A program made the position numbers and the translations under genes. Below are positions 8,148 through 13,965 of a stretch of 14,418 nucleotides of DNA, in pieces. The stretch covers positions 1 through 14,418 of the forward strand of contig CALHRB010000346.1 in the NCBI GenBank assembly GCA_938038165.1, read 5' to 3'. Each line of letters opens with the position of its first letter. Within the stretch, counting starts at the first letter, position 1. Source of the stretch: Candidatus Kapaibacterium sp. (GTDB lineage Bacteria > Bacteroidota > Ignavibacteria > Kapaibacteriales > UBA2268). The notes beneath the pieces were generated by a model. That model was not told the origin of the DNA and ran no database searches. It saw only the letters and a list, made by a program, of their open reading frames with translations.

Positions 8148-8920
8148 TTTTTGTATCTCTCGAGGAATTCAATAACAGCGGGGTCAGCTGATAGTTCTAA
8201 TTCCTGCGGTGTCCCTTCGAACTTTATTTTACCTTCGTCGAGCATAACAACCTTATCGGCAACTCGTTGAACAGAGAACATATCGTGAGTAATTACAACT
8301 GAGGTAACATTGAATTTTTTGGCAAGGTGAGCAATTAGTCTATCAATTTGCTCAGAAGTAACAGGGTCAAGTCCGGTTGTTGGTTCGTCATAAAGAATAT
8401 ATTCTGGATCTCCAACTAAAGCACGAGCAACACCGACTCTTTTTTTCATTCCACCGGAGAGGTCCGATGGTTTCTTATCCTTTAATATCATCCATTCCCT
8501 TTCGAGTTCGCTGGAATTGTTTCCATTGGTATCAGGCAGCAGACTAACAGCTTTAAGGACTTTTTTTGCTTCTTCTTCGAGCGTTTTTTGGTTTCTTAAT
8601 CCTTTTTCCCAAAGACTGATAATAATATTTTCATAGACAGTCATAGAATCAAATAGGGCAGATCCCTGGAAAACGAAGCCAATTTTTTGCCTCAGTTCAA
8701 AGAGTTCCTTTTTTTTTAATTTAGATACATCTTTGCCATCAACTAAGACACTGCCTTGGTCTGGTTGAAGTAATCCAACAATATTTTTTATCAAAACGCT
8801 TTTTCCGCAACCGGACTTACCAATGATACACATAGTTTGCCCAACGGGAATTGTAAGGTTTACTCCATCAAGGACTACTTTCGGTCCGAAGGATTTGTGT
8901 AAGTCAACTATTTCTATCAT
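8144..8920 (-). CDS. mlaF: ABC transporter ATPase, MlaF-type (phospholipid/MCE transport)
   Basis: Encodes 258 residues from the ATG at 8920; a TTG seven codons upstream (8941) is possible, but MIEIVDLHKSFG is the normal family start. It is the cytoplasmic nucleotide-binding subunit of an importer or exporter that, in the Mla/Ttg2 systems, moves phospholipids between the membranes together with a permease (MlaE) and an MCE protein (MlaD). All motifs are intact: Walker A GKSGCGKS (34-41), Q-loop Q85, signature LSGGM (154-158) followed by KKRVGVARAL, Walker B YILYDEP (174-180) with catalytic E179, D-loop at 183-186 and switch H212 in VITHDM. LSGGMKKRVGVARA and TTGLDPVTS are typical of the MlaF branch. 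Odd points: no permease or MCE gene is adjacent, and residues about 129-147 form an extra polar segment before the signature. No Shine-Dalgarno is evident. Confidence 0.88.
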   Translation of the reverse strand: MIEIVDLHKSFGPKVVLDGVNLTIPVGQTMCIIGKSGCGKSVLIKNIVGLLQPDQGSVLVDGKDVSKLKKKELFELRQKIGFVFQGSALFDSMTVYENIIISLWEKGLRNQKTLEEEAKKVLKAVSLLPDTNGNNSSELEREWMILKDKKPSDLSGGMKKRVGVARALVGDPEYILYDEPTTGLDPVTSEQIDRLIAHLAKKFNVTSVVITHDMFSVQRVADKVVMLDEGKIKFEGTPQELELSADPAVIEFLERYKN

Positions 8921-8972
8921 AAAAACTGGATATTTAACCAAATCGGAAACGAAATTCTAAATCTAACATTTT

Positions 8973-8997
8973 AAAAAAAAATGGCTCCAATGAGCCA
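8973..8997 (-). terminator. Rho-independent terminator of the flagellin operon
   Basis: On the minus strand a 6-bp stem TGGCTC/GAGCCA (8997-8992 and 8987-8982) with a 4-nt loop is followed directly by nine T residues (8981-8973). It lies about 28 nt past the stop codon of the second flagellin gene and before the mlaF start. On the plus strand the same hairpin is followed by CTTTG and a run of T, so it might also work in the opposite direction. Confidence 0.9.
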
Positions 8998-9025
8998 CTT
9001 TGTTTTTTTTATATCTGGTGTAATT

Positions 9026-9961
9026 TTAGCCACGAATAAGGTTAAGAAATGCCGCACCATTCTGGTTTGCCTGAGCCAGAGAAATGAGGGAAGCCTGCTG
9101 CAGGAATTGAGCCTTGATCAATTCAAGTTGTTCCTGAGCGACGTCAGCGTCCTCCAGTCTTGAAATAGCCGCATTATAATTAACAATCTGACCTTTTAGC
9201 AATTCTTCCTGTGATTGGAGTCTGTTTTGAATCCCACCGAGATAAGCTGCTACTTTGTTTGTATTGTTTAAAGCTGTGGATAGAGATGCAAGAGTTAGGT
9301 GCATTATCGAATTGCTGAATATACCCAAATCGCTGTCGCTAACATTATTCAATGCTTCAAGATTCAGATTCGATACACCGGCAAAATTTCCATTTCCTAA
9401 TGAATTAACTATAAAGTTATTCGAAGCAACATTGAAATCAGTATTGCTTGAAGTCATATCAATTGTGATGGTTAATAAGTTGTGGTTAGCATTGGAACCA
9501 ATAATAAAATCTCCATAGAACGTGCTGTCAAGGAGTTGCCTTCCACCGAAGACAGTAGAATCAACAACTGTTTGTATTTGCTGTGCCATTCTGTAGGCAG
9601 CTTTGGCAAGAGCAACTTTTTCATCAGTTCCCAAGGCACCTGATGCGGCACTTGAAGCAGACTCTTTGATGAGAGTAACAAGTCCATTAATATTGTCGAG
9701 AGCATCCTGCAAAATACTCGTAACATTAAGAGCATCACTAACGGTTTTAAGTGCTGCTTTCATAGTCCCGTTTCTGGCTTGCAATGCTCTGGAAGTAATA
9801 TAACCTGCAACATCGTCAGCAGCATTATTTATTTTTTTTCCAGTCGAAAGTCTTAATTGTCTCAGTGAAATGTTTTTACTTGATGCATCGAGTGCAATGT
9901 ATGCATTTTCAGCCGGAGTATTTGTTCTTATTCTTGCTTGTGCACCTGTAGCGAATGGCAT
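9026..9961 (-). CDS. Flagellin (second gene of a tandem pair)
   Basis: Encodes 311 residues of the extracellular flagellar filament subunit. The conserved N-terminal D0/D1 helices are visible (LRQLRLSTGKKINNAADDVAGYITSRALQ, about 33-61), as are the C-terminal ones (NYNAAISRLEDADVAQEQLELIKAQFLQQASLISLAQANQ, about 263-302), ending in NLIRG. The middle (about 150-220) is short, so there is no large D2/D3 surface domain. The family usually begins near INTN; here RIRTN is at residues 10-14, giving an N-terminal extension of several residues (MPFATGAQA). It aligns without gaps to the flagellin upstream, pointing to gene duplication. It starts 27 nt after the upstream gene, has its own AAGAGG ribosome-binding site, and is followed by a terminator. 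There is no separate promoter in the gap. Confidence 0.95.
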   Translation of the reverse strand: MPFATGAQARIRTNTPAENAYIALDASSKNISLRQLRLSTGKKINNAADDVAGYITSRALQARNGTMKAALKTVSDALNVTSILQDALDNINGLVTLIKESASSAASGALGTDEKVALAKAAYRMAQQIQTVVDSTVFGGRQLLDSTFYGDFIIGSNANHNLLTITIDMTSSNTDFNVASNNFIVNSLGNGNFAGVSNLNLEALNNVSDSDLGIFSNSIMHLTLASLSTALNNTNKVAAYLGGIQNRLQSQEELLKGQIVNYNAAISRLEDADVAQEQLELIKAQFLQQASLISLAQANQNGAAFLNLIRG

Positions 9962-9967
9962 AGTAAA

Positions 9968-9973
9968 CCTCTT
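9968..9973 (-). promoter_or_regulatory. Ribosome-binding site of the second flagellin gene
   Basis: AAGAGG on the minus strand lies 6 nt before the ATG at 9961, inside the 27-nt gap between the two flagellin genes. It supports the chosen start and independent initiation within one mRNA. Confidence 0.75.
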
Positions 9974-9988
9974 AAAATATAAAAAATG

Positions 9989-10924
9989 TTATTGTCTGAT
10001 TAATTGCAAGAATGCCTGAGGATTTGCATTTGCCTGAGCAAGTGAAATCAATGAGGCTTGCTGTAAAAATTGTGCTTTAACCAATTCTAACTGTTCTTTG
10101 GCAACATCAGAGTCTTCGATTCTGGAAATCGCTGCATTGTAATTTACCATTTGATTTTTTAGCAGTTCCTCCTGCGACCCGAGTCTGTTAACGATACCGC
10201 CAACATAGGAAGCAACCTTATTTACATTATTTATCGCATTAGCTAAACTTGCCAGCGTCAGACTCATCACCGAGGGAGCGAAAATTCCAAGGTCATTTGC
10301 ATTCACATTATTAAGTTGATTTAAGTCCAGATTTGTAACTCCTGCAAAAACACCAGCAGACAATGAATTTACATTGAAGTTGTTTGAGGGTATATTGAAA
10401 TCTGTGTTTCCAGTTGTCAAATCGAGGGCTAATGTCAGCAAACTGTGTGTTGCACTTGTGCCAATAACAAATTCAGCGTAAAATCGACCTGTTAATAGCT
10501 GACTTCCGCCAAACACAGTTGAATCAACAACAGTCTGAATCTGCTGAGCCATGCGGTAGGCTGCTTTTGCAAGGGCAACCCTTTCGTCTGTTCCCATAGC
10601 ACCAGTGGCAGCCTGTGCAGTTGCATCTTTAATATTAGTCAGCAAATTATTTATGTTGTCGAGTGAATCCATTATTATGTTCGATACATTTTGGGCGTCA
10701 CCAACTGCATAAAGAGCTGATTTCAAAGAGCCGTTTCTTGCTTGCAAGGCTCTGCTTGTAATATATCCTGCAACATCATCGCCTGCGTTATTTATCCTTT
10801 TTCCTGTTGAAAGTCTTAGCTGACGCAGAGATATGTTTTTGTTAGTAACGTCTAATGTATTGTATGCATTTTCCGCAGGAATATTTGTCCTTATTCTTGC
10901 ATTTCCACCAACTGCAAATGGCAT
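9989..10924 (-). CDS. Flagellin (first gene of a tandem pair)
   Basis: Encodes 311 residues, exactly the length of its downstream paralogue. The N-terminal D0/D1 signature LRQLRLSTGKRINNAGDDVAGYITSRALQ (about 33-61), the shared helix KAAYRMAQQIQTVVDSTVFGG (about 120-140) and the C-terminal helix SRIEDSDVAKEQLELVKAQFLQQASLISLAQAN (about 268-300) are nearly unchanged between the copies. Differences concentrate at about 68-115 and 145-250, the part expected to be surface-exposed or in inter-subunit contacts. The start is fixed by a GGAGG six nt upstream. This gene is promoter-proximal: a sigma-54-like site at 11009-11025 lies about 85-100 nt upstream. Flagellins are exported by the flagellar type III apparatus, which fits the absence of a signal peptide. 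Confidence 0.95.
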   Translation of the reverse strand: MPFAVGGNARIRTNIPAENAYNTLDVTNKNISLRQLRLSTGKRINNAGDDVAGYITSRALQARNGSLKSALYAVGDAQNVSNIIMDSLDNINNLLTNIKDATAQAATGAMGTDERVALAKAAYRMAQQIQTVVDSTVFGGSQLLTGRFYAEFVIGTSATHSLLTLALDLTTGNTDFNIPSNNFNVNSLSAGVFAGVTNLDLNQLNNVNANDLGIFAPSVMSLTLASLANAINNVNKVASYVGGIVNRLGSQEELLKNQMVNYNAAISRIEDSDVAKEQLELVKAQFLQQASLISLAQANANPQAFLQLIRQ

Positions 10925-10930
10925 TATAAA

Positions 10931-10935
10931 CCTCC
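10931..10935 (-). promoter_or_regulatory. Strong ribosome-binding site of the first flagellin gene
   Basis: GGAGG on the minus strand with a 6-nt spacer to the ATG at 10924. It is one of the strongest Shine-Dalgarno sequences in the window, as expected for an abundant structural protein. Confidence 0.85.
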
Positions 10936-10976
10936 ACTATAATTTTTGACTTTAGTTTCCAATTTTTTAAATTTCA

Positions 10977-10999
10977 TTAACAATTATGAAAATTGTTAA
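10977..10999 (-). repeat. Inverted repeat at the predicted 5' end of the flagellin mRNA
   Basis: TTAACAAT (10977-10984) and ATTGTTAA (10992-10999) form a perfect 8-bp dyad around a 7-nt loop. The predicted sigma-54 start point, about 10998, lies at its upstream edge, so the mRNA would begin with this stem-loop. It could protect the 5' end or be a protein-binding site; both are inference. Confidence 0.6.
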
Positions 11000-11008
11000 G
11001 CTCATCTT

Positions 11009-11025
11009 TACAAGTTGTGTGCCAA
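11009..11025 (-). promoter_or_regulatory. Sigma-54-like promoter of the flagellin operon
   Basis: The minus strand reads TTGGCAC-ACAAC-TTGTA (11025 to 11009). The sigma-54 consensus is TTGGCAC, five bases, then TTGCA. The -24 element is a full match, the spacing is exact, and the -12 element differs only in T for C within the GC doublet. The predicted start is about 10998, giving a leader of roughly 74 nt. Sigma-54 control of flagellin genes is known in several phyla. The -12 mismatch is the main weakness. Confidence 0.6.
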
Positions 11026-11205
11026 AAATTTGCTTTAGCTTTGATACATCCTTCGAATTATCAGTAAAAAACGGCCTCTACGGGGTTTTTCATTTTATTG
11101 TTCTTTTAAATCTTTCTTTAATTTCATATCTATTATCTCATATCTGACTTTTTTTGAAAGAGTTAAACACAATTAAAACCATTTTTTTTTGGTTAAGAAT
11201 ATTCA

Positions 11206-11225
11206 TTTGGTTAAAATTAACCAAA
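11206..11225. promoter_or_regulatory. Operator-like palindrome upstream of the acyl-CoA synthetase gene
   Basis: TTTGGTTAA (11206-11214), two A residues, then TTAACCAAA (11217-11225) make a 20-bp dyad with perfect 9-bp arms. The same half-site TTTGGTTAA occurs once more in direct orientation at 11188-11196, 18 bp upstream, and an inverted short half AACCA lies at 11177-11181. Clustered dyad half-sites of this kind are typical of dimeric repressor or activator operators. No regulator gene is in the window to pair with it. Confidence 0.5.
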
Positions 11226-11374
11226 ACTAATATTATAGAAATGAGTTGAATTTATATAGTTTTAATCTCCAACAAGAATTTTATAATCCTGAAATAATTT
11301 CATTTGTTTTTTTGATTCCAACTCAAAGGAATTTTTCTTTATATTTACTTTTTTTTATATTCAAACAGAGTAAA

Positions 11375-13426
11375 ATGATAGTAAAAGAATTAATTAATCC
11401 AGAATCAATAGTGATTATTGGAGCCTCGAATAATATAGAAAAGCCCGGGGGAAAAATAACTCAAAACATACTCGATGGGGCATATAACGGCAAACTCTAC
11501 GCGGTTAATCCAAAAGAAAAAACCGTTCAGGGAATTGAGTGTTTCAATAAAGTTTCTGATTTGCCTGATGTCGAGCTTGCTATTTTAGCAATTGCCGCTA
11601 ATTATGTTCCTTCAACCATTGAAGAATTAGCAAGAGACAAAGGAACAAAGGCATTTATTGTCCTTTCTGCCGGTTTCAGCGAAATTGGTCCGGAAGGAAA
11701 AAAACTTGAAAATCAAATTCTTGATATTGTTAACAAGTATAAGGTTACTCTCATCGGACCGAATTGCATTGGAGTAATTACAAACAGATACAAAGGTGTA
11801 TTTGCCGGACCTATTCCCAAACTTGATCCCAAAGGCTGTGATTGTGTCTCGGCAAGTGGTGCAACAATGGTTTTTATTCTCGAGGTTGCAATTCCACGAG
11901 GACTCACTTTTTCAAACATTTTTTCAGTTGGGAACAGTATTCAGATTGGCGTTGAGGAAGTAATTGAATACTGGGATGTAACATTTGATCCCGATAAGAG
12001 TTCAAGGATTAAGTTAATTTATACCGAAAAGATTGCCAAACCTGAAAAGTTTTTGAAACATTGCACATCGCTAATCAAGAAAGGATGCAAAATAGCTGCG
12101 ATAAAAGCCGGCACAACCGAAGCAGGTTCGAGAGCGGTTTCTTCCCATACTGGTGCTTTAGCAGGATCGGACACTGCAGTATCCGCTTTATTCAACAAGG
12201 CAGGAATAGTTAGGTGCCATAGCAGGGTTGAACTGGTTTATGTTGCTGGTGTTTTTGCTCATAAAGAACTTAAAGGCGATAGAATTGCTGTTATTACTCA
12301 CGCTGGTGGTCCTGGCGTTATGCTTACAGATACTTTATCACGTGGAGGATTAAAAGTCCCTCAAATAAAAGGTTATGCGGCTGACGAACTTCTTTCAAAA
12401 CTCAATTTCGGTTCTTCGGTTTCGAACCCTATTGATTTCCTTGCAACCGGCACAGCAGAACAACTCGGAACAATTCTTGATTATGTTGATCATGAATTCC
12501 ATAATATTGATGCTTCGGCAGTAGTTTTTGGAACAACTGGTATGTTTGATGTAACTGGAGTTTACGATGTGCTCCACGAAAAAATGAATACCTGCCGAAA
12601 ACCTATCTATCCTGTCCTTCCTTCGGTTGTTCAGGCAGCAAAGGCCGTTAATCATTTTTTATCTCTGGGCAGAATTAACTTTACCGATGAGGTAAGTCTT
12701 GGAAGGGCTTTATGCAAGGTTCATTTTACACCAAAACCATTTCCTGACCCTATATTGCCTCAAATAGACAAAAACTCGGTAAGATGGATAATTGAAAATT
12801 CACCAAAGGGTTATTTGTCCCCTGAGAAGATTCAAGGTTTGCTTGATGCCTCTGGAATAGCCAGAGCCAAAGAAGATTTAGCCTATAATATCGAGGAGGC
12901 TGTCGAATCAGCTAAACTTATTGGTTTTCCAGTTGCTATGAAGGTAATTGGTCCTATTCATAAATCCGATGTCGGAGGGGTTAGGTTAAATGTGAAGAGT
13001 AAGTCTGAGGTTGAATCAGCCTTTTATGAATTAATGGCTATCGAAGGTGCCACAGGAGTTATAATCCAACAAATGTTGAAAGGAAATGAACTTTTTATTG
13101 GTGCAAAAAAAGAACCAGATTTCGGTCATATAATCCTTTTTGGACTTGGGGGTATATTCATTGAAGTTTTCAAGGATATCACCTATGGTCTTGCACCGGT
13201 GTCTTATGAAGAAGCTCTTTTTATGATAAGAAATATTAAAGCCTATGGGATAATTAAAGGCGTTAGAGGCAGAGAGGGGGTTAATGAAGATCTTTTGGCT
13301 GACAGAATAGTCAGACTCTCTGCCCTTCTTCAGGCTGCTCCCGAAATAAGTGAGCTTGATTTTAATCCAATGCTTGGCGGTAAAGACTTCGTTACCGTTG
13401 TTGATAGCAGGATAAAAATAATATAA
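11375..13426 (+). CDS. ADP-forming acyl-CoA synthetase, fused alpha-beta (acetate-CoA ligase type)
   Basis: Encodes 683 residues from the ATG at 11375, close to the usual 700 for the fused enzyme. The family converts acyl-CoA + ADP + Pi to the acid + CoA + ATP, reversibly, conserving thioester energy as ATP. Domain order: CoA-binding Rossmann domain (1-130, with SIVIIGASNN near the start), a ligase CoA domain (130-290), a second ligase-CoA-type domain (about 300-460), and a C-terminal ATP-grasp domain (470-683). The phosphorylated histidine is H258 in SSHTGALAG; the second conserved histidine that relays phosphate to ADP is H529 in HKSDVGGV; ATP-grasp features include IIQQMLKGNELFIG and SELDFNPML (658-666). 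Acyl substrate (acetate, propionate, branched or aryl acids) cannot be read from the sequence. It is divergent from the flagellin operon. The sequence before the ATG shows only a weak ribosome-binding site. Confidence 0.92.
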   Translation: MIVKELINPESIVIIGASNNIEKPGGKITQNILDGAYNGKLYAVNPKEKTVQGIECFNKVSDLPDVELAILAIAANYVPSTIEELARDKGTKAFIVLSAGFSEIGPEGKKLENQILDIVNKYKVTLIGPNCIGVITNRYKGVFAGPIPKLDPKGCDCVSASGATMVFILEVAIPRGLTFSNIFSVGNSIQIGVEEVIEYWDVTFDPDKSSRIKLIYTEKIAKPEKFLKHCTSLIKKGCKIAAIKAGTTEAGSRAVSSHTGALAGSDTAVSALFNKAGIVRCHSRVELVYVAGVFAHKELKGDRIAVITHAGGPGVMLTDTLSRGGLKVPQIKGYAADELLSKLNFGSSVSNPIDFLATGTAEQLGTILDYVDHEFHNIDASAVVFGTTGMFDVTGVYDVLHEKMNTCRKPIYPVLPSVVQAAKAVNHFLSLGRINFTDEVSLGRALCKVHFTPKPFPDPILPQIDKNSVRWIIENSPKGYLSPEKIQGLLDASGIARAKEDLAYNIEEAVESAKLIGFPVAMKVIGPIHKSDVGGVRLNVKSKSEVESAFYELMAIEGATGVIIQQMLKGNELFIGAKKEPDFGHIILFGLGGIFIEVFKDITYGLAPVSYEEALFMIRNIKAYGIIKGVRGREGVNEDLLADRIVRLSALLQAAPEISELDFNPMLGGKDFVTVVDSRIKII

Positions 13427-13748
13427 GTTTGACTTGTACTGTTGTTTTGTGTCTTTAGCTATCTGTTAAGAAAAATTTATTTGTTAAAATCGAAAAAGAT
13501 TTTTATGTTTTCGTTGAAATAAAAATAATTTTTAGCCTATGTTGTCTGATTTCCTTGATTATATTTGCTTTGAATTTGTTGATTGCTCTGTTAATGCTTT
13601 TGCTATGAATATTCTAAAAAAAAATAAGGCAATATACATCAAGATAATGGAGGAAAATGGAAGTTTATAATATTAGATTTATTTAATATATTTGGATGTT
13701 ACTGTTAGAATATTTTTCGTTGATTAAAAAAAATTAGAGGTTAAACTT

Positions 13749-13784
13749 ATGACAATTATATTTGTGATAAAATACGGTTTTTGA
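13749..13784 (+). CDS. Possible 11-residue leader peptide
   Basis: ATG at 13749 opens MTIIFVIKYGF followed by TGA. GAGG lies 8 nt upstream (13737-13740), a plausible ribosome-binding site. The ORF overlaps the left arm of the structure at 13758-13848. It may be chance: ORFs of this length are common in A/T-rich DNA. Confidence 0.2.
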   Translation: MTIIFVIKYGF

Positions 13785-13848
13785 TACAATAAACAAGGTA
13801 TTTTTGCAATACCACAAAAATGGTATTTATTGGCTTTATCACAGATAT
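13758..13848. repeat. 91-nt inverted-repeat element with alternative inner hairpins
   Basis: The outer arms 13758-13771 and 13835-13848 pair over 14 positions as RNA, 13 Watson-Crick and one G-U. Inside, three blocks compete: GGTATT (13797-13802), AATACCA (13808-13814) and TGGTATT (13821-13827). The middle block can pair with the left block (6 bp, 5-nt loop) or with the right block (7 bp, 6-nt loop), but not with both. A run of five T follows the right outer arm (13851-13855). It could be an untranslated-leader switch, a small RNA, or a miniature transposable element. Confidence 0.55.
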
Positions 13849-13953
13849 TATTTTTGCACTTGTAATTATTTTGTTTTCATAAGTTTTACCCAGTTGAAAA
13901 TTTTAAGATATAAAAGACAAAGGAATGAAAAAATTATGTTCAATATTCAACAA

Positions 13954-13958
13954 AGGAG
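13954..13958 (+). promoter_or_regulatory. Ribosome-binding site of the beta-helix gene
   Basis: AGGAG lies 7 nt before the ATG at 13966. Together with the lysine-led signal peptide that follows, it fixes the start of the gene running off the window. Confidence 0.8.
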
Positions 13959-13965
13959 TAATTTT

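Larger units (their letters stand above)
10925..11374. other. Divergent intergenic region between the flagellin operon and the acyl-CoA synthetase gene
   Basis: These 450 nt contain, from left to right, the flagellin ribosome-binding site, the 5' dyad and the sigma-54-like site. A flanked A-tract/T-tract sequence at about 11068-11091 has a poorly paired core. Four short AACCA/TGGTT half-sites lie between 11177 and 11225. After that the sequence is A/T-rich with no clear -10/-35 pair for the plus-strand gene. A TTG codon at 11246 opens the synthetase frame, but the residues it would add (hydrophobic, with no family similarity) make it an unlikely start. Confidence 0.7.
13427..13965. other. Long A/T-rich intergenic region without a convincing gene
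   Basis: No ORF of believable length is present on either strand. After the synthetase stop there is only a weak hairpin (AAAATC 13486-13491 with GATTTT 13498-13503), so its terminator is unclear. Very short ORFs follow, for example a 7-codon ORF beginning in the ATGGAGG near 13649 and an 11-residue one at 13749. A notable inverted-repeat structure occupies 13758-13848. The last hundred nt are A/T-rich and hold the ribosome-binding site of the next gene. Confidence 0.75.

Noticed and set aside
8921..8941. TTG start seven codons upstream for the ABC ATPase
   Set aside because: MIEIVDLHKSFG from the ATG at 8920 is the standard family start.
9255..9803. Several ORFs of 66-88 codons overlapping the flagellin gene in other frames
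   Set aside because: They are frame shadows of a well-supported flagellin and show no recognisable domain.
11068..11091. A-tract/T-tract flanked sequence resembling a bidirectional terminator
   Set aside because: The outer A/T arms pair, but the GC core (GGCCTCTACGGG) pairs poorly, and it lies between divergent genes where no transcript needs to end.
11246..11374. Upstream TTG start for the acyl-CoA synthetase, adding 43 residues
   Set aside because: The added stretch is hydrophobic and A/T-driven, unlike the family N-terminus, which begins around the ATG at 11375 just before the Rossmann fold motif.
12395..12655. Minus-strand 86-codon ORF inside the acyl-CoA synthetase, with many cysteines
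   Set aside because: It lies antisense to a conserved coding sequence; the cysteines reflect the reverse complement of common codons.
13608..13714. 10-bp inverted repeat AATATTCTAA / TTAGAATATT
   Set aside because: The arms are very A/T-rich and about 87 nt apart; chance matches of this kind are expected in such sequence.
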